Made by a program: the position numbers and the translations under genes
Shown here: piece after piece, positions 7,671-17,300 of the stretch
Position numbering within the stretch: the first letter of the stretch is position 1
Layout: the number at the start of each line of letters is the position of its first letter
NCBI GenBank assembly: GCA_003445835.1
Contig: DMCI01000082.1
Location: forward strand, 1-19,382
DNA length: 19,382 bases
Direction of reading: 5' to 3'
From: Clostridiales bacterium
GTDB taxonomy: Bacteria > Bacillota > Clostridia > Christensenellales > CAG-1252
Notes under the pieces: model-generated
The model's database searches: none
What the model saw: the letters and a program-made list of their open reading frames with translations, nothing else
What the model was told of the DNA's origin: nothing

Positions 7671-9417
7671 TATTCCTCCTGTAGTCTGCTTCCATGGCAG
7701 CGATTTTTCGCATGATCTCATTTCTTTCTTCGTCCGTGGTACACAACCGATATCTCTCGTTCAGTTCCGCTATTTTACTCTTGACGTATTCCTTTTTAAG
7801 CAAGGTCAAGCAGTCGTTGAATGCGGCTTTTTCCGATCCTTCGTACCTTTGCGCGTCAAAATTGATGATCTCGTTTGCCTCGTCTTCGCTGGTCACGTGA
7901 TATAGCGTGCCGACGTCCGGCGCCTTGCCGGCAAATCGACATTCGTTCATATAATCCGCCGCCTTACGGAGATCCTCCGTAGGCATATAATCGGCGTAAT
8001 TGTCCCATTTTTCAAGTCCCATTACGCAACGATTGACCAAGTATCGCGCCGCCTGGATGTTGGCGTCAATCGCGGCTACGCCCGCCGTAGTGACGATATC
8101 GGTGCCCGCACCGCCCGCGGAAATGGCTTTGATCTCCGCTTTGACGACGGCTTTGTTGATGCCCGAAAGTTTGGCGACGTAGTCTTCGTAGATCTCGCGT
8201 TCCATCTCACTGGGAAGTTCCGCAATGATCTCGGCGGATTCCTTGGCGTAAGACGCACGCCCAAACGGCGTTGCGAAATCGTGTTTTTCCTTCAAGCGAA
8301 GAAGTTTGTACTCGGTGAGTTCCACCGCGGCGTTTTTGTACTTCAAAAACTCTTCGACGCCGGCGCGCTTGATGATCTCGTCCGGGTCTTCCCCGTTGGG
8401 CAAGGAGATGACGCGGACTTTGATGCCGTTCCGCTTCAAGATATCCAAGCCGCGCAAAGTGGCGTTTTGCCCCGCCGCATCGCCGTCGTAACAAATAAAG
8501 ACGTCCTCAACGTAACGGCGGGCAAGTTTGGCTTGTTCCTCGGTCAAAGAGGTGCCCATACTCGCAACGACGTTTTCCACCCCCGCCTGCACCAAAGCCA
8601 AAGTATCCATATACCCTTCCACCATAATGAGGTCGGTGACTTTGGTCTTCAAGCGAAGCTTCTTTATGAGGTTCAACCCGTACAGGTTTCTGTTTTTCAC
8701 AAAGATCGCGGTGTTGTCCGTGTTCTTATACTTGGCGAAGTCGGTCTTTCCCAGCACTCTGCCGCCAAAGGCGATGACCTTGCCGAAAGCGTCGATGATC
8801 GGAAAGATCAATCTGTTTGCCATCGCGTCGAAAAACTTGCCGTCCCTCGATTGGATGACGCCCGCTTTGAGCATTTCTTCCCTCTTGTAGCCGAGTTTTT
8901 GCAGCTCAGTTATGATCTCCTGATACCCGTTGGAGTACCCGAGCCCGAACTTGGTCACCGACGCGGGCGTAATGCCACGCTTATTGATGTACTCCACCGC
9001 CGCCGCGGCGCAAGGTTTTTTGAGATTGGCGTGGTAAATACGAGCGGCATCCCGCATCAACGAGGTCAAACGTTCCTTAAGTTCACGGAATTCCCCGTTG
9101 TCGCCGTGCAGGTTTTTGGGCATTTCCAAATGCGCGCGATCCGCAAGCATTTTGACCGCTTCCATAAAACTGACGCCTTCCGCCTCCATCATAAAGGTGA
9201 TGACGTCGCCGCCTTTGCCGCACCCGAAACACTTGTAAAAGCCTTGCTCCCTATCCACGGTGAAAGACGGAGTCTTTTCGTGATGGAAGGGACAGTTGCC
9301 CCAGTATTTACTGCCTTTTTTGTTGAGGGTCGGAACGTAAGAAGAGATGACGTCCACGATATCGGTGCGTCCTTTGAGTTCCTCTATAAAATTGCCGTCC
9401 ATACCCTTGATTTGCAT
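7657..9417 (-). CDS. dnaG: DNA primase DnaG
   Basis: The 586-residue primase makes RNA primers at the replication fork. The N-terminal CHC2 zinc finger has Cys42, His45, Cys63 and Cys66 (CPFH ... CFGC). The RNA polymerase core spans roughly 120-360 and includes the TOPRIM fold: catalytic Glu267 in VEGYMD and the acidic pair Asp311 and Asp313 in YDGDAAG. The C-terminal helical part, from about 440, should bind the replicative helicase; its sequence is less conserved, as usual. Length is normal. The ATG at 9417 follows GGAG by six bases; a second ATG five codons later is less well placed. The gene begins two bases after the dgt stop and overlaps rpoD by 14 bp. The arrangement is the macromolecular-synthesis operon of Gram-positive bacteria. 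Confidence 0.97.
   Translation of the reverse strand: MQIKGMDGNFIEELKGRTDIVDVISSYVPTLNKKGSKYWGNCPFHHEKTPSFTVDREQGFYKCFGCGKGGDVITFMMEAEGVSFMEAVKMLADRAHLEMPKNLHGDNGEFRELKERLTSLMRDAARIYHANLKKPCAAAAVEYINKRGITPASVTKFGLGYSNGYQEIITELQKLGYKREEMLKAGVIQSRDGKFFDAMANRLIFPIIDAFGKVIAFGGRVLGKTDFAKYKNTDNTAIFVKNRNLYGLNLIKKLRLKTKVTDLIMVEGYMDTLALVQAGVENVVASMGTSLTEEQAKLARRYVEDVFICYDGDAAGQNATLRGLDILKRNGIKVRVISLPNGEDPDEIIKRAGVEEFLKYKNAAVELTEYKLLRLKEKHDFATPFGRASYAKESAEIIAELPSEMEREIYEDYVAKLSGINKAVVKAEIKAISAGGAGTDIVTTAGVAAIDANIQAARYLVNRCVMGLEKWDNYADYMPTEDLRKAADYMNECRFAGKAPDVGTLYHVTSEDEANEIINFDAQRYEGSEKAAFNDCLTLLKKEYVKSKIAELNERYRLCTTDEERNEIMRKIAAMEADYRRNNGQQ
7675..7680 (-). promoter_or_regulatory. Ribosome binding site of rpoD embedded in dnaG codons
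   Basis: AGGAGG on the - strand, four bases before the rpoD ATG. In the dnaG frame it encodes two consecutive Arg residues (AGG AGG) just before the primase C-terminus. It fixes the rpoD start at 7670. Confidence 0.8.
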
Positions 9418-9419
9418 AG

Positions 9420-10412
9420 TTATCTCCAGTCGTTGGGAATAAACAGATTTTCATACGTCGAAACGGCGTAGCGGTCGGTCATACTTGCGAGGTAATCGCA
9501 AACAGACCTATCCTTGCCGCACTCTTCCGACATACGATTGTAGGGGTCGGGCACTTGGTCGAAATGCTCCATATAGTACTCGAAGAGCGTTTCGAGAAGC
9601 TTTTTTGCCTTGGCTTCTTCCCCTTTTGCCGCGTGGTAAGCGTACACTTTTTCATTCATAAAGGCGTACAGTTTGTCGAGGGCGGTCTGCACGTCCTTGG
9701 ATAACGATACGACAGGCTTGTCGTAACTGTAATCGACGATATCCAGCACGAGAGTGTTCACGCGGGCGCTTTTGGTGGCGCCAAGCACTTCCACGCACTC
9801 CTTGGGGATCATATCTTCGGTGATGACCCCCGCCATAACGGCGTCGTCAATGTCGTGATTGATATAGGCGATGCGGTCGCTGTAACTGACCACCTTGCCT
9901 TCCAGCGTCGCGGGCGAAAGCGAAAGCTTGTGATTTTCGATACCGTCCCTGACTTCCCAAGTGAGGTTGAGACCCTTGCCGTCGTTTTCCAACCGTTCCA
10001 CCACGCGACGACTTTGCTCGTTGTGACGGAAAGGTTTGCCCAAAAGGCGACTGAACACCTCTTCCCCCGCGTGACCGAAAGGCGTGTGCCCGACGTCGTG
10101 TCCCAAAGCGATGGCTTCGGTAAGATCGGGGTTCAAACAAAGCCCGGTGGCGATGGTCCTGGCGATCTGCGTAACTTCCAGCGTGTGCGTCAGACGTGTG
10201 CGGTAATGATCCCCTTCGGGTGAAATAAACACCTGCGTTTTATGTTTCAAACGACGGAAAGCTTTACTGTGGATGATGCGATCTCTGTCGCGCTGAAATT
10301 CCGTACGAAGAGGACAAGGCTCGACAGGTATTTCTCTGCCGCGCGTCGCGTCTGAAAAGGTGGCGTACTTGGATAAAAACAACTTTTCCATCTCAAGATA
10401 ACGTTCTTTCAT
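9420..10412 (-). CDS. dgt: dGTPase-like deoxynucleoside triphosphate triphosphohydrolase (HD domain)
   Basis: The predicted 330-residue HD-superfamily enzyme cuts dNTPs to deoxynucleoside plus triphosphate and so influences dNTP pools. The metal site is complete: His76 in RLTHTLEV, His105-Asp106 in ALGHDVGHTPFGHAGE, and Asp179 in SYSDR. The N-terminal stretch FQRDRDRIIHSKAFRRL and the following KTQVF are typical of the Bacillota group, which is shorter than the roughly 500-residue E. coli Dgt. The nucleotide preference is not readable. The ORF can be extended five codons to a TTG, but GAGGAGG (10417-10423) lies in that extension, four bases before the ATG at 10412, so the shorter form is used. 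It is the first gene of the operon; the promoter lies about 100 bases upstream, and dnaG follows after two bases. Confidence 0.92.
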   Translation of the reverse strand: MKERYLEMEKLFLSKYATFSDATRGREIPVEPCPLRTEFQRDRDRIIHSKAFRRLKHKTQVFISPEGDHYRTRLTHTLEVTQIARTIATGLCLNPDLTEAIALGHDVGHTPFGHAGEEVFSRLLGKPFRHNEQSRRVVERLENDGKGLNLTWEVRDGIENHKLSLSPATLEGKVVSYSDRIAYINHDIDDAVMAGVITEDMIPKECVEVLGATKSARVNTLVLDIVDYSYDKPVVSLSKDVQTALDKLYAFMNEKVYAYHAAKGEEAKAKKLLETLFEYYMEHFDQVPDPYNRMSEECGKDRSVCDYLASMTDRYAVSTYENLFIPNDWR

Positions 10413-10416
10413 TTTT

Positions 10417-10423
10417 CCTCCTC
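10417..10423 (-). promoter_or_regulatory. Ribosome binding site setting the dgt start
   Basis: GAGGAGG on the - strand, four bases before the ATG at 10412. It overlaps the codons of a longer TTG-started frame and therefore argues against that start. Confidence 0.75.
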
Positions 10424-10443
10424 GCAAGGGACATTTCCCCGCT

Positions 10444-10468
10444 TTTCACCTCGTTATCGAGGGCGAAA
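10444..10468 (-). other. Hairpin in the dgt operon leader
   Basis: In the untranslated leader, a stem CCTCG/CGAGG with an ATAA loop (10449-10462) is extended by an outer TTTC/GAAA pairing with small internal mismatches. No T-run follows on the - strand, so it is not a terminator. It may be a plain structural element; no known riboswitch or protein-binding leader is recognised. Confidence 0.35.
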
Positions 10469-10514
10469 TTGTCTTCATAATGCGACAAAAGGCATAAGAA
10501 GAATATATCGCCCG

Positions 10515-10543
10515 ATTATAATTAGGCTTTTATATCATATCAC
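10515..10543 (-). promoter_or_regulatory. Sigma-A-type promoter of the dgt-dnaG-rpoD operon
   Basis: On the - strand a perfect TATAAT (10515-10520) lies 17 bases downstream of GTGATA (10538-10543), which matches TTGACA at 4 of 6 positions. Transcription would start near 10508, giving a leader of about 95 bases before dgt. The region is AT-rich compared with the coding DNA around it. An alternative weaker pair, TTGCAA with TATGAT 18 bases apart, lies slightly upstream. Confidence 0.6.
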
Positions 10544-10574
10544 TATGCAATACGGAATTGCAATAGCTTTTTTT
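10543..10574 (+). other. Hairpin plus T-run facing the + strand, upstream of dgt
   Basis: The + strand carries CTATGCAAT (10543-10551) and ATTGCAATAG (10557-10566), which pair with one bulge, followed by C and seven Ts (10568-10574). This looks like an intrinsic terminator for + strand transcription, although no + strand gene ends here. On the - strand the stem lies directly upstream of the proposed promoter. It may block antisense transcripts or be chance in AT-rich DNA. The rest of the 194-base interval between dgt and the ECF gene holds nothing else I can support. Confidence 0.3.
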
Positions 10575-10606
10575 GAAATATTTTGCCGCCGCAAAAAAAC
10601 CTCGCA

Positions 10607-11302
10607 TCATTCGTCGGTCTTTTGGACGTTTTCCGTCTCCGAAGCGGACTCTTCGGGCGCGGAGATCGACTCCGTTTCGGCATCGTTTTGCGAAGCGGCT
10701 ACCCTCTTTCTTCTATCCAGACCGAGAGCGATGCGAAGCCCCGTCGTGATGATGGGCGCCGCAAAGGCGCAAATGGCGATCTCAAAGACGAAGTTGACGC
10801 CGAGAAGTCCGCCGAAGAACGCCGCGTTGATGGTGGTGCTTTCAAAGGTCTTGCCAAAGTTGAACGCCGCCATCATCGACAACACCAAAGAGGTGTTCGT
10901 AACCACCGCAACGACGGAAGACACCGTCGAAGCAATATAGGTGGAGGTATCCTCGCTGCGCTTTTTCAACAGCTTTTTTACCAGTTTGAAAGAAAAATAC
11001 GCAGTCACGGGGATCACCATCCTCGGCACGATGGAAACCATCGGATTGTAGAAAATGGGCGCCAGCAAACTGGGATGTAAAAAGGCGTTGCAAAGTGAAG
11101 CGACGCCAAACGCCGTCCCTGCAAACAGTCCCATCCCAAATCCCTGTACGTCCGCCGCCAAAATGACCGCGATCAGGGGGACGAACGCCATACTCACTCC
11201 AAGAGGAGTGGGCATCGGTACGAGCACGAAGATCAGTATAAGCGAAAGAAAGATTGCTGCGATAGCGATGTCGCGCGTTTTGATTTTTGTCCCTTTATTC
11301 AT
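10607..11302 (-). CDS. ECF transporter S component (substrate unknown) with acidic C-terminal tail
   Basis: The 231-residue protein has five to six hydrophobic segments between residues about 10 and 193. The central stretch NPMVSIVPRMVIPVTAYFSF (86-105), followed by a Lys-rich loop, is characteristic of the ECF-transporter substrate-binding (S) family of the PF12822 type found in Clostridia. Such proteins bind a vitamin or precursor and use a shared energising module (EcfT, EcfA, EcfA'), which is not encoded nearby. The substrate cannot be deduced, as no riboswitch precedes the gene. Residues 197-231 form a hydrophilic tail rich in Glu, Ser and Asn, unusual for S components. The ATG at 11302 has AGAGG four bases or so upstream; a stronger AAGGAG lies about 19 bases upstream. 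The gene follows the giant surface-protein gene after 36 bases without a terminator. Confidence 0.8.
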   Translation of the reverse strand: MNKGTKIKTRDIAIAAIFLSLILIFVLVPMPTPLGVSMAFVPLIAVILAADVQGFGMGLFAGTAFGVASLCNAFLHPSLLAPIFYNPMVSIVPRMVIPVTAYFSFKLVKKLLKKRSEDTSTYIASTVSSVVAVVTNTSLVLSMMAAFNFGKTFESTTINAAFFGGLLGVNFVFEIAICAFAAPIITTGLRIALGLDRRKRVAASQNDAETESISAPEESASETENVQKTDE

Positions 11303-11338
11303 AGTGCCTCTGTATTTTGTTACTCCTTATAAATGCTT

Positions 11339-14300
11339 TTATTTTTGATCGGATGATCCGATGTCAAAGTCTGATACGTCAAAGTCGTCGCCCGCTTCGG
11401 ATGCGGGGTCGGCGGAGGGCTCTTCCCCCTCCGCCGTTTCGTTTTCACTTTGCTCTGCGGGTTCCGCATTCTCCGTTTGTTCGGCAGATCCCGCATTTTC
11501 ATCGGAAGGTTGCTCCCCTTCCGTCTTTGCGCCGTCCGTCGGGGTGGGATCGTCCGGAGTACCCGCCGCCTTCTTTTTCTTTGCGCGCGGGATGTAGATG
11601 ATCAAGAACACAGCAAGCGCCGCAAGGATCAAGATGGGCAAACCGTAAGTAACGATCTTACCGATCACCGTCCTCAAGAAATTCTTTTGCTTGATCTTGA
11701 GGGACAAGCCGTCCTGTTTAACGGTGAGGTCGGCGCTCATTGCCTTGCCGCTTTCCGTCCCTTCGTCGATCAAAGATTCGTCCGCGGCGGCGTTTTTGAT
11801 ATCCACCTTGATGTTGGAATACTTGTAAGTACCCAGCGACTCACCTTCCGACCTTTCCGCGCTGATAATGACCTCAAAGGTACCCTTGGCGATCTTATCG
11901 TAATCGGAAATGACTTCGTTGCCGTTGTTGGGGTCAATGGCGATCAACTTGTAACCGATCTCGGGATCGGGTTCGCCAAGTCTCTTGGTACCGGAGACCA
12001 GTTGCAAGGTCAAGCGGACGGGTTCTACGTCGAAGCTTGCGGTAAACTTCACGTTGAAGTTGTTGTTTGCCGCGATGATGCCGATCTTGTTCGCTTCGTA
12101 GTAATCGGGCACCAAGCCGTTTAACGGATCGTGCGAGATCTTAAAGAAGGAAGCGATATAATCGGAGATCTCCTTATCCGTACCTTCGGTCGGGACGGAT
12201 ACGAAGGGAACTTCCTTGGTGAGCGAGTACTTAAACACCGCGCGGGAATCGCCGTAGTAGATCTTGTCTGCCACCGCCGTGCCGCCACGCATTACGGTAG
12301 CAGGCTTAAAGGCGCCGCTCTCGTCAAAGTAACCGATCTCGGCAGTGACTGCGGCGTCAACCGCGTTGATGGTCAAGTTGCCCTGCGTAAAGGTCAAATA
12401 GTAGTTGTTTGCGCCCGCACCTTCCAAGCTGAAGTCGCCGTCGATCTTGTAGATGCCCACCGACGCGCTCTTTCTGAGAATGGTATAGCCGTGCTCCTTG
12501 ATCTTGACGTTCTTCTTATCCTGCGCAAGCAAAGCCGCATTGGGATCGACCGTATAACCGAACAACGCTTCGCTGACGTCGGCGCTGCCGTTGTACTTTT
12601 TGGTGACGTCCTTAATGATCAGCTTCAAATAGCGTTTTTGGACGACGATCATCTTTTGCGCGCCGCTGATCCTAATCTCGGAGATGTTGGGGTTGTCGTT
12701 GACCACGTCGAAGGACGCGTCATACTCGCCCACGTTGAGCACCGTCTTCAAGCCTTCGGACAAAGCGAGCGTGATGCCGATATCGGCAAGGTCGGCATTT
12801 TCCTTTTCGGGCGAGTTGCTTTCTCTCCAGTTGGTGGCGTAATAGAGGTCAGCCATCGTGATGCCGCCGCCCTCGACCGATTTGCCGTAGTTGATCATTT
12901 CCACGGTGTTGCCGTAGATGATCTGGGTCTTGGTCGGTTTGATCAAAATGGCGACGGGGTTGATGGTGAAGTAATACGGTTCACCCGACTGCGTCGTGAT
13001 CAAGTAACGCGAGGTAAGGTCTTCACCGCTTTCACTCTTGACCGCATAAGAAAGTTCGTACCTACCTACCGTTTCACCTTTCGCTCTGGAAACGACGAGC
13101 TTGGCGCCCCTTTCCACGAAGGAATTGCCGGAAGCAAGTTCCGCACGCAAGGTTTCCGTTCTCTTACCGAAACGCTTGACGTTGTTGAGGTCGTCCGCCA
13201 CCACGGTGATGGGCTTGGGCGTAACGGTCAAGGTTTGACTGCCTTGCAAAATCGCGACGGGCACGCCGCCGACGATGCGGTAGCTGTCCTGCCCTTCCGT
13301 CTTGACGGTGTAGTTTTTGTTCGCCGAGGAGAAAAGACAGGTGAAAGAGTACTTGGCGTCGCTCGGAAGAAGCTCGTTTCCGTCGTTATAAACGACGTCG
13401 TCAAAGATCAATTCGTCACCCTCGCGGAGGTCACGGTACTGCTTGCCGTCGACGACGCCGACGTAAACGTGATACTTGGGCGCGTGTCTTCTGTCGCCGT
13501 AAATCATCGTATCGTCGTCGTCGAATTCCACGATGATCTCGGACGGCGTGACGATATAATACGCTTCCGCCCCCGGGGTCAATTTGACTTCGTAGTTGGG
13601 GAAGGCAAAGCTGTCGCCCACGATGATGCGGTAGAAGCCGACGTCAAAACTGTCGGCGTTTTCACGCGTGACCAAAGCGGTGGCGAGGTTTTCAAACGCC
13701 GCGCGATCCTTTTCGATAAGTCCGCTGACCACGGTGGGGGTCAACACGGGTGCATCGGGATCGAACTGCTTCAAATACTCGACGGAGATCGAGTCGATGG
13801 AAAGCACCAAAGTGCGCAAACGGATATTGGCGCGAACGATCTCCCCGCCCGAAGTGACGGAGCCTGCGTCGAAGTCGTAGTTGCGGTAAACGTACTTATA
13901 CTTTTCCGCCGCGCCCGCCGCTGCCTTGTAACCGAGGGTGCCGTCGCCCGAAACGTAGACCAGTTTGCCCTGTCCGGCGTTGGCGTCCGCAAAGGTAAAG
14001 GTCAAGCCTTCGATGGTGATATAGTTGCCGTCGTCACCCTTGAATCCGCTGAGAACGGGTTCGCCGCTCTTTTCCGCCGTCGTGGTGCCGTCGTAGACCT
14101 TATCCTCGATGGCGACGTTGACGAAGGTCAAGACCGCCTTCTTGATGATAAGACCGCTGGAAGCGTCGCAGATCATTCTCCTGTTGACGCCGCTACCCGA
14201 ATAAATACGGAAGGACACGAGGTAACTGCCCGCGTGATACGGTCTCATTGAAACGAGAGGAGGCGTATCGTCCAATGCGGAATATTTGTACTCTACTTCA

Positions 14301-17300
14301 TAGCCCTGACCTTCAAGCACCGATTTCAAACCGTCGTAAGCGGTGAAGGAAGTTTCGTCCGCTTTGTATTCCACAGATTCCCAAACCATCGGGATATAGG
14401 TCAATTCGGCTTTAAGAGTGACGTCGTAAGTCGAGGTGACGGTGACGGCGTACGTCCAAGCGTTGGCGCCCACGTTGACCTGAGCGTCGACGGAAGAAAG
14501 ACCCTTGAAGAAGAAGCCTTTTCCGATGTCCTCCACCGCAACGGCGATCGTATCGCCCACGATATCGCTTGCGAAGCAAACGCCGATACCGCTGAAAGTG
14601 GGAAGATCGCTTTCGTTTTTCTTTAAGATATCCTCGTCCACGCCGATATACTCAACGCGCAGGAAGTAACGCAATTCAAAGTACGCGGCAAGAGGTTGAT
14701 CCCCGACGACGGTAAGCACCCTGCCGAGGTCCTCACCCGCTTTGGTCCACTTGCGGAGGGCGTAGTTGCCGCTCTCCTTTGCCGTAAACGCAACGGTTTC
14801 GCCAAACGCGACGTCGATCTCGCCTTCGCCGTAAACGTTTACTGTCAAAGCCTGCGTTTCCGTTTGCGTCGCCGCGCCCGCTTGATAGACGATGACGACG
14901 ATCCTGCCTTCGTTTTCATCCGCGGTGACGACGAGATTTTCCGCCGTGACCGTAGCCGACTTAAAGGCAAGAGCCAGATCGCTTGCGGAGCCGCCGGCAA
15001 GGAGCGTTAAGTAAGCGCCGCTAAAGTTGCCGCCCGTGACCGTAACGGTGTGACCGCCGCCGAGGAGAGTACCCGCAAAGAGCAAGGAACGCACCTTCGT
15101 ACCGTCCACCGTGATATCGGCTGCGACGGTGACCGTCGCGCCGAGCAAAGCGTCTTCGGAAAGTTCCGCCGCGTGAGCAAGGTCGCTGAATTTCTCGGCG
15201 GTGTCAACGGTCTTTGCCGCAAAGTACGCAATGTCCTCCACGCCGCTGAGGTTGTCGATGCCGCCGTAGTAATAAAGCTCGTTTTCCTGTCCGACGAAGC
15301 CGATCTTGTAATTATCCGTCTCGTCAAAGGAAGCGCGGATCGCCGCGTCCGCCGCGGGCGCATCCTCAAAGGCGTATGCCGCCTTAGGCGCGTACAAATA
15401 GGTATACGTGCCCGACAGAGAGGTGATCTCGGTCTTTCTGGTCTTATCTTCGGTGACGATCTTCACCGTGCCCGCAAGGTTATAGTCGGGGAGGGTCATA
15501 CCGTCGTTTGCCATAAACAACACGACGTTTTGCAAGGTGAGACCCTTCTCGCCGATGCCGTAGCATCCCTTGCGCAGATAAACGGAGCCGTTTTTCACGA
15601 TACCGCCGGAGGTGGCGACGTCCCTATCGTCCGTGCCGATCACCGTTTCCGCCGTAGCGGTGGAAGCGGTAAGGTCAAGATAGTGTCCGTTAAGATCCAA
15701 GGTCAAATTCTTAAAGCGGATCGGCTTAAGGTTCCTCTTGACCTCAACGTCGGAGGCAAGTTTGATCACGCTTTCTTCCGCAAGGTTTCTGGCGGAGGTT
15801 GCATACCCGAGATAGACGAACTCGTTTTGATCGCGGATCTCGTTGATGCTCTTTACGCTGATCTTGCTGCCCGTCGCCGTCGCCGGAGCGGTGTAGATGC
15901 CCGAGCTGTAGTTGCCGGGGAAGACGACCTCGCCGTCAAAGTCGTACAAACACAGGAAGGTACGCGCCGCCGAAGAGAGGTGGAAGATCACGCGAGTGCC
16001 CTGTTGCCCTTCCGAATCGGAGAAGGAAACGTCCACCGTCGTATCGTCCACACGCATTTCGTTGACGCCGACCCTGCTGCCTGCGCCTACGGCGCTTTCC
16101 GTACCCTTGGTCACGAGCCAACTGTTTTTGATCTCGCCGTCGTTTGAAAGAGTGAGAGCCGCGCCGCCGTCAAACAGATCGCCGCACTTGTCGATCACCA
16201 CGATGCCTTGCATTTTGCCCGCATTTTCACACACCAAGGCGGGCGCGCCGGTAAAGACCGCGCCTTCTTCGTACACGAAGATCAATTCTTTGATCTCACC
16301 GATCAAGCGATAAAGGAAGGGTTCCACTTCAAACGTAGACTCACCGCCGTAATTGGCGTAGACGATCGTGGACTTGTTGCCGCCGTAAATGTTCCCTTTG
16401 AAGACGTGCCTTTCGTTGCCGATCGTCTTGATCTTTCTGTCCACCGTAAAGCCGTTGTCTGCCACGCGGAAAGTGACGCCTTCAAATTCAAAGCCGTTTT
16501 TGACCGCCGTGGACAAACGCTCGAGGTCATCCGCGGAAGTAAAGGTGCGGTTGATGTAGTTCAACAACCATACGTTGCCGGCGGAAGTCGGAAGCGAAAG
16601 AACGTTTTCTCTTACCACCGTGCCAAACACCGAGCCGCGCTCGCCGTACCAACCGGCAAAGACTTGCAGTTCATCGTCCGCCGCCGAAACCTTGATACCG
16701 TTATCAAAGGCAAAGGTCACGTCGCCGTTTTTGTACAACAACGAGTACGCGGCGTACGAACCGCCGAGGAAGGCCTCGTACAACTCTTCGTTTTCGGACA
16801 CCACCCAAACGTTGGTGGCGGTGACCGTTGCGCCGACGGAAAGTTCCGCCCTTTCTTCCAAGATCACGACGCCGTCCAAAACGACGGTGTTTGCGGAGTC
16901 GAACAAAGCGAGGCTACCGCCTTCGGTAAGGTCGACGATAAGGCTTTCGATCCTGCCGCCGAAGAGTCCGAACAAGCCGCCCGTAACGCCCTCGGCTTTG
17001 AGGGTGTAGCCGTTGCCGAGGATCGTGCCGACAAAGTTGCCCGCCGTAAACAAGGCGTTGTTCGCCACGAGGTCCGTCCCTACGGTAAAGGTCTCGTCCG
17101 CGCCGGTGTAGCCGAGCGCCGTCACGTCGCTGAGCACTTGGAGTTTGTAATCGGTATCCAGCGTCTTGGAGATAAACTCCGCGGTGTAAACGACTTGCTG
17201 TTTTTCCGCGCTGTCAAACAAAGCGTCGGAAGAGAAGATCGCGCCGCCTGCGGTATAACCGATAAAGATGACGTCACCGCTTTGCACTGCGCTGAAGGTC

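Noticed and set aside
8281..9471. Long + strand frame opposite dnaG, and 3701-4483 opposite putP
   Set aside because: Codon-register shadows of well-identified genes, with biased, unfold-like composition and no ribosome binding site.
10413..10440. Small upstream ATG frame overlapping the dgt start
   Set aside because: It has no ribosome binding site of its own and only about a dozen codons; most likely chance.
10581..10597. TTTTGC/GCAAAA stem after the ECF gene, considered as its terminator
   Set aside because: Only six pairs, mostly A-T, and no good T-run downstream on the - strand; too weak to call.
11348..11362. Perfect inverted repeat ATCGGAT/ATCCGAT at the end of the giant gene, considered as its terminator
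   Set aside because: It lies within the last codons, has a one-base centre and is followed by an A-rich rather than T-rich stretch on the coding strand.
12131..14251. A 706-codon open frame on the + strand inside the giant gene, with similar long antisense frames at 15050-16147, 16208-17524 and 18152-19336
   Set aside because: All are in exact codon register with the - strand gene, where stops arise only from TTA, CTA and TCA codons. The gene simply avoids these codons. The translations have no recognisable domains, and dnaG and putP show the same effect.
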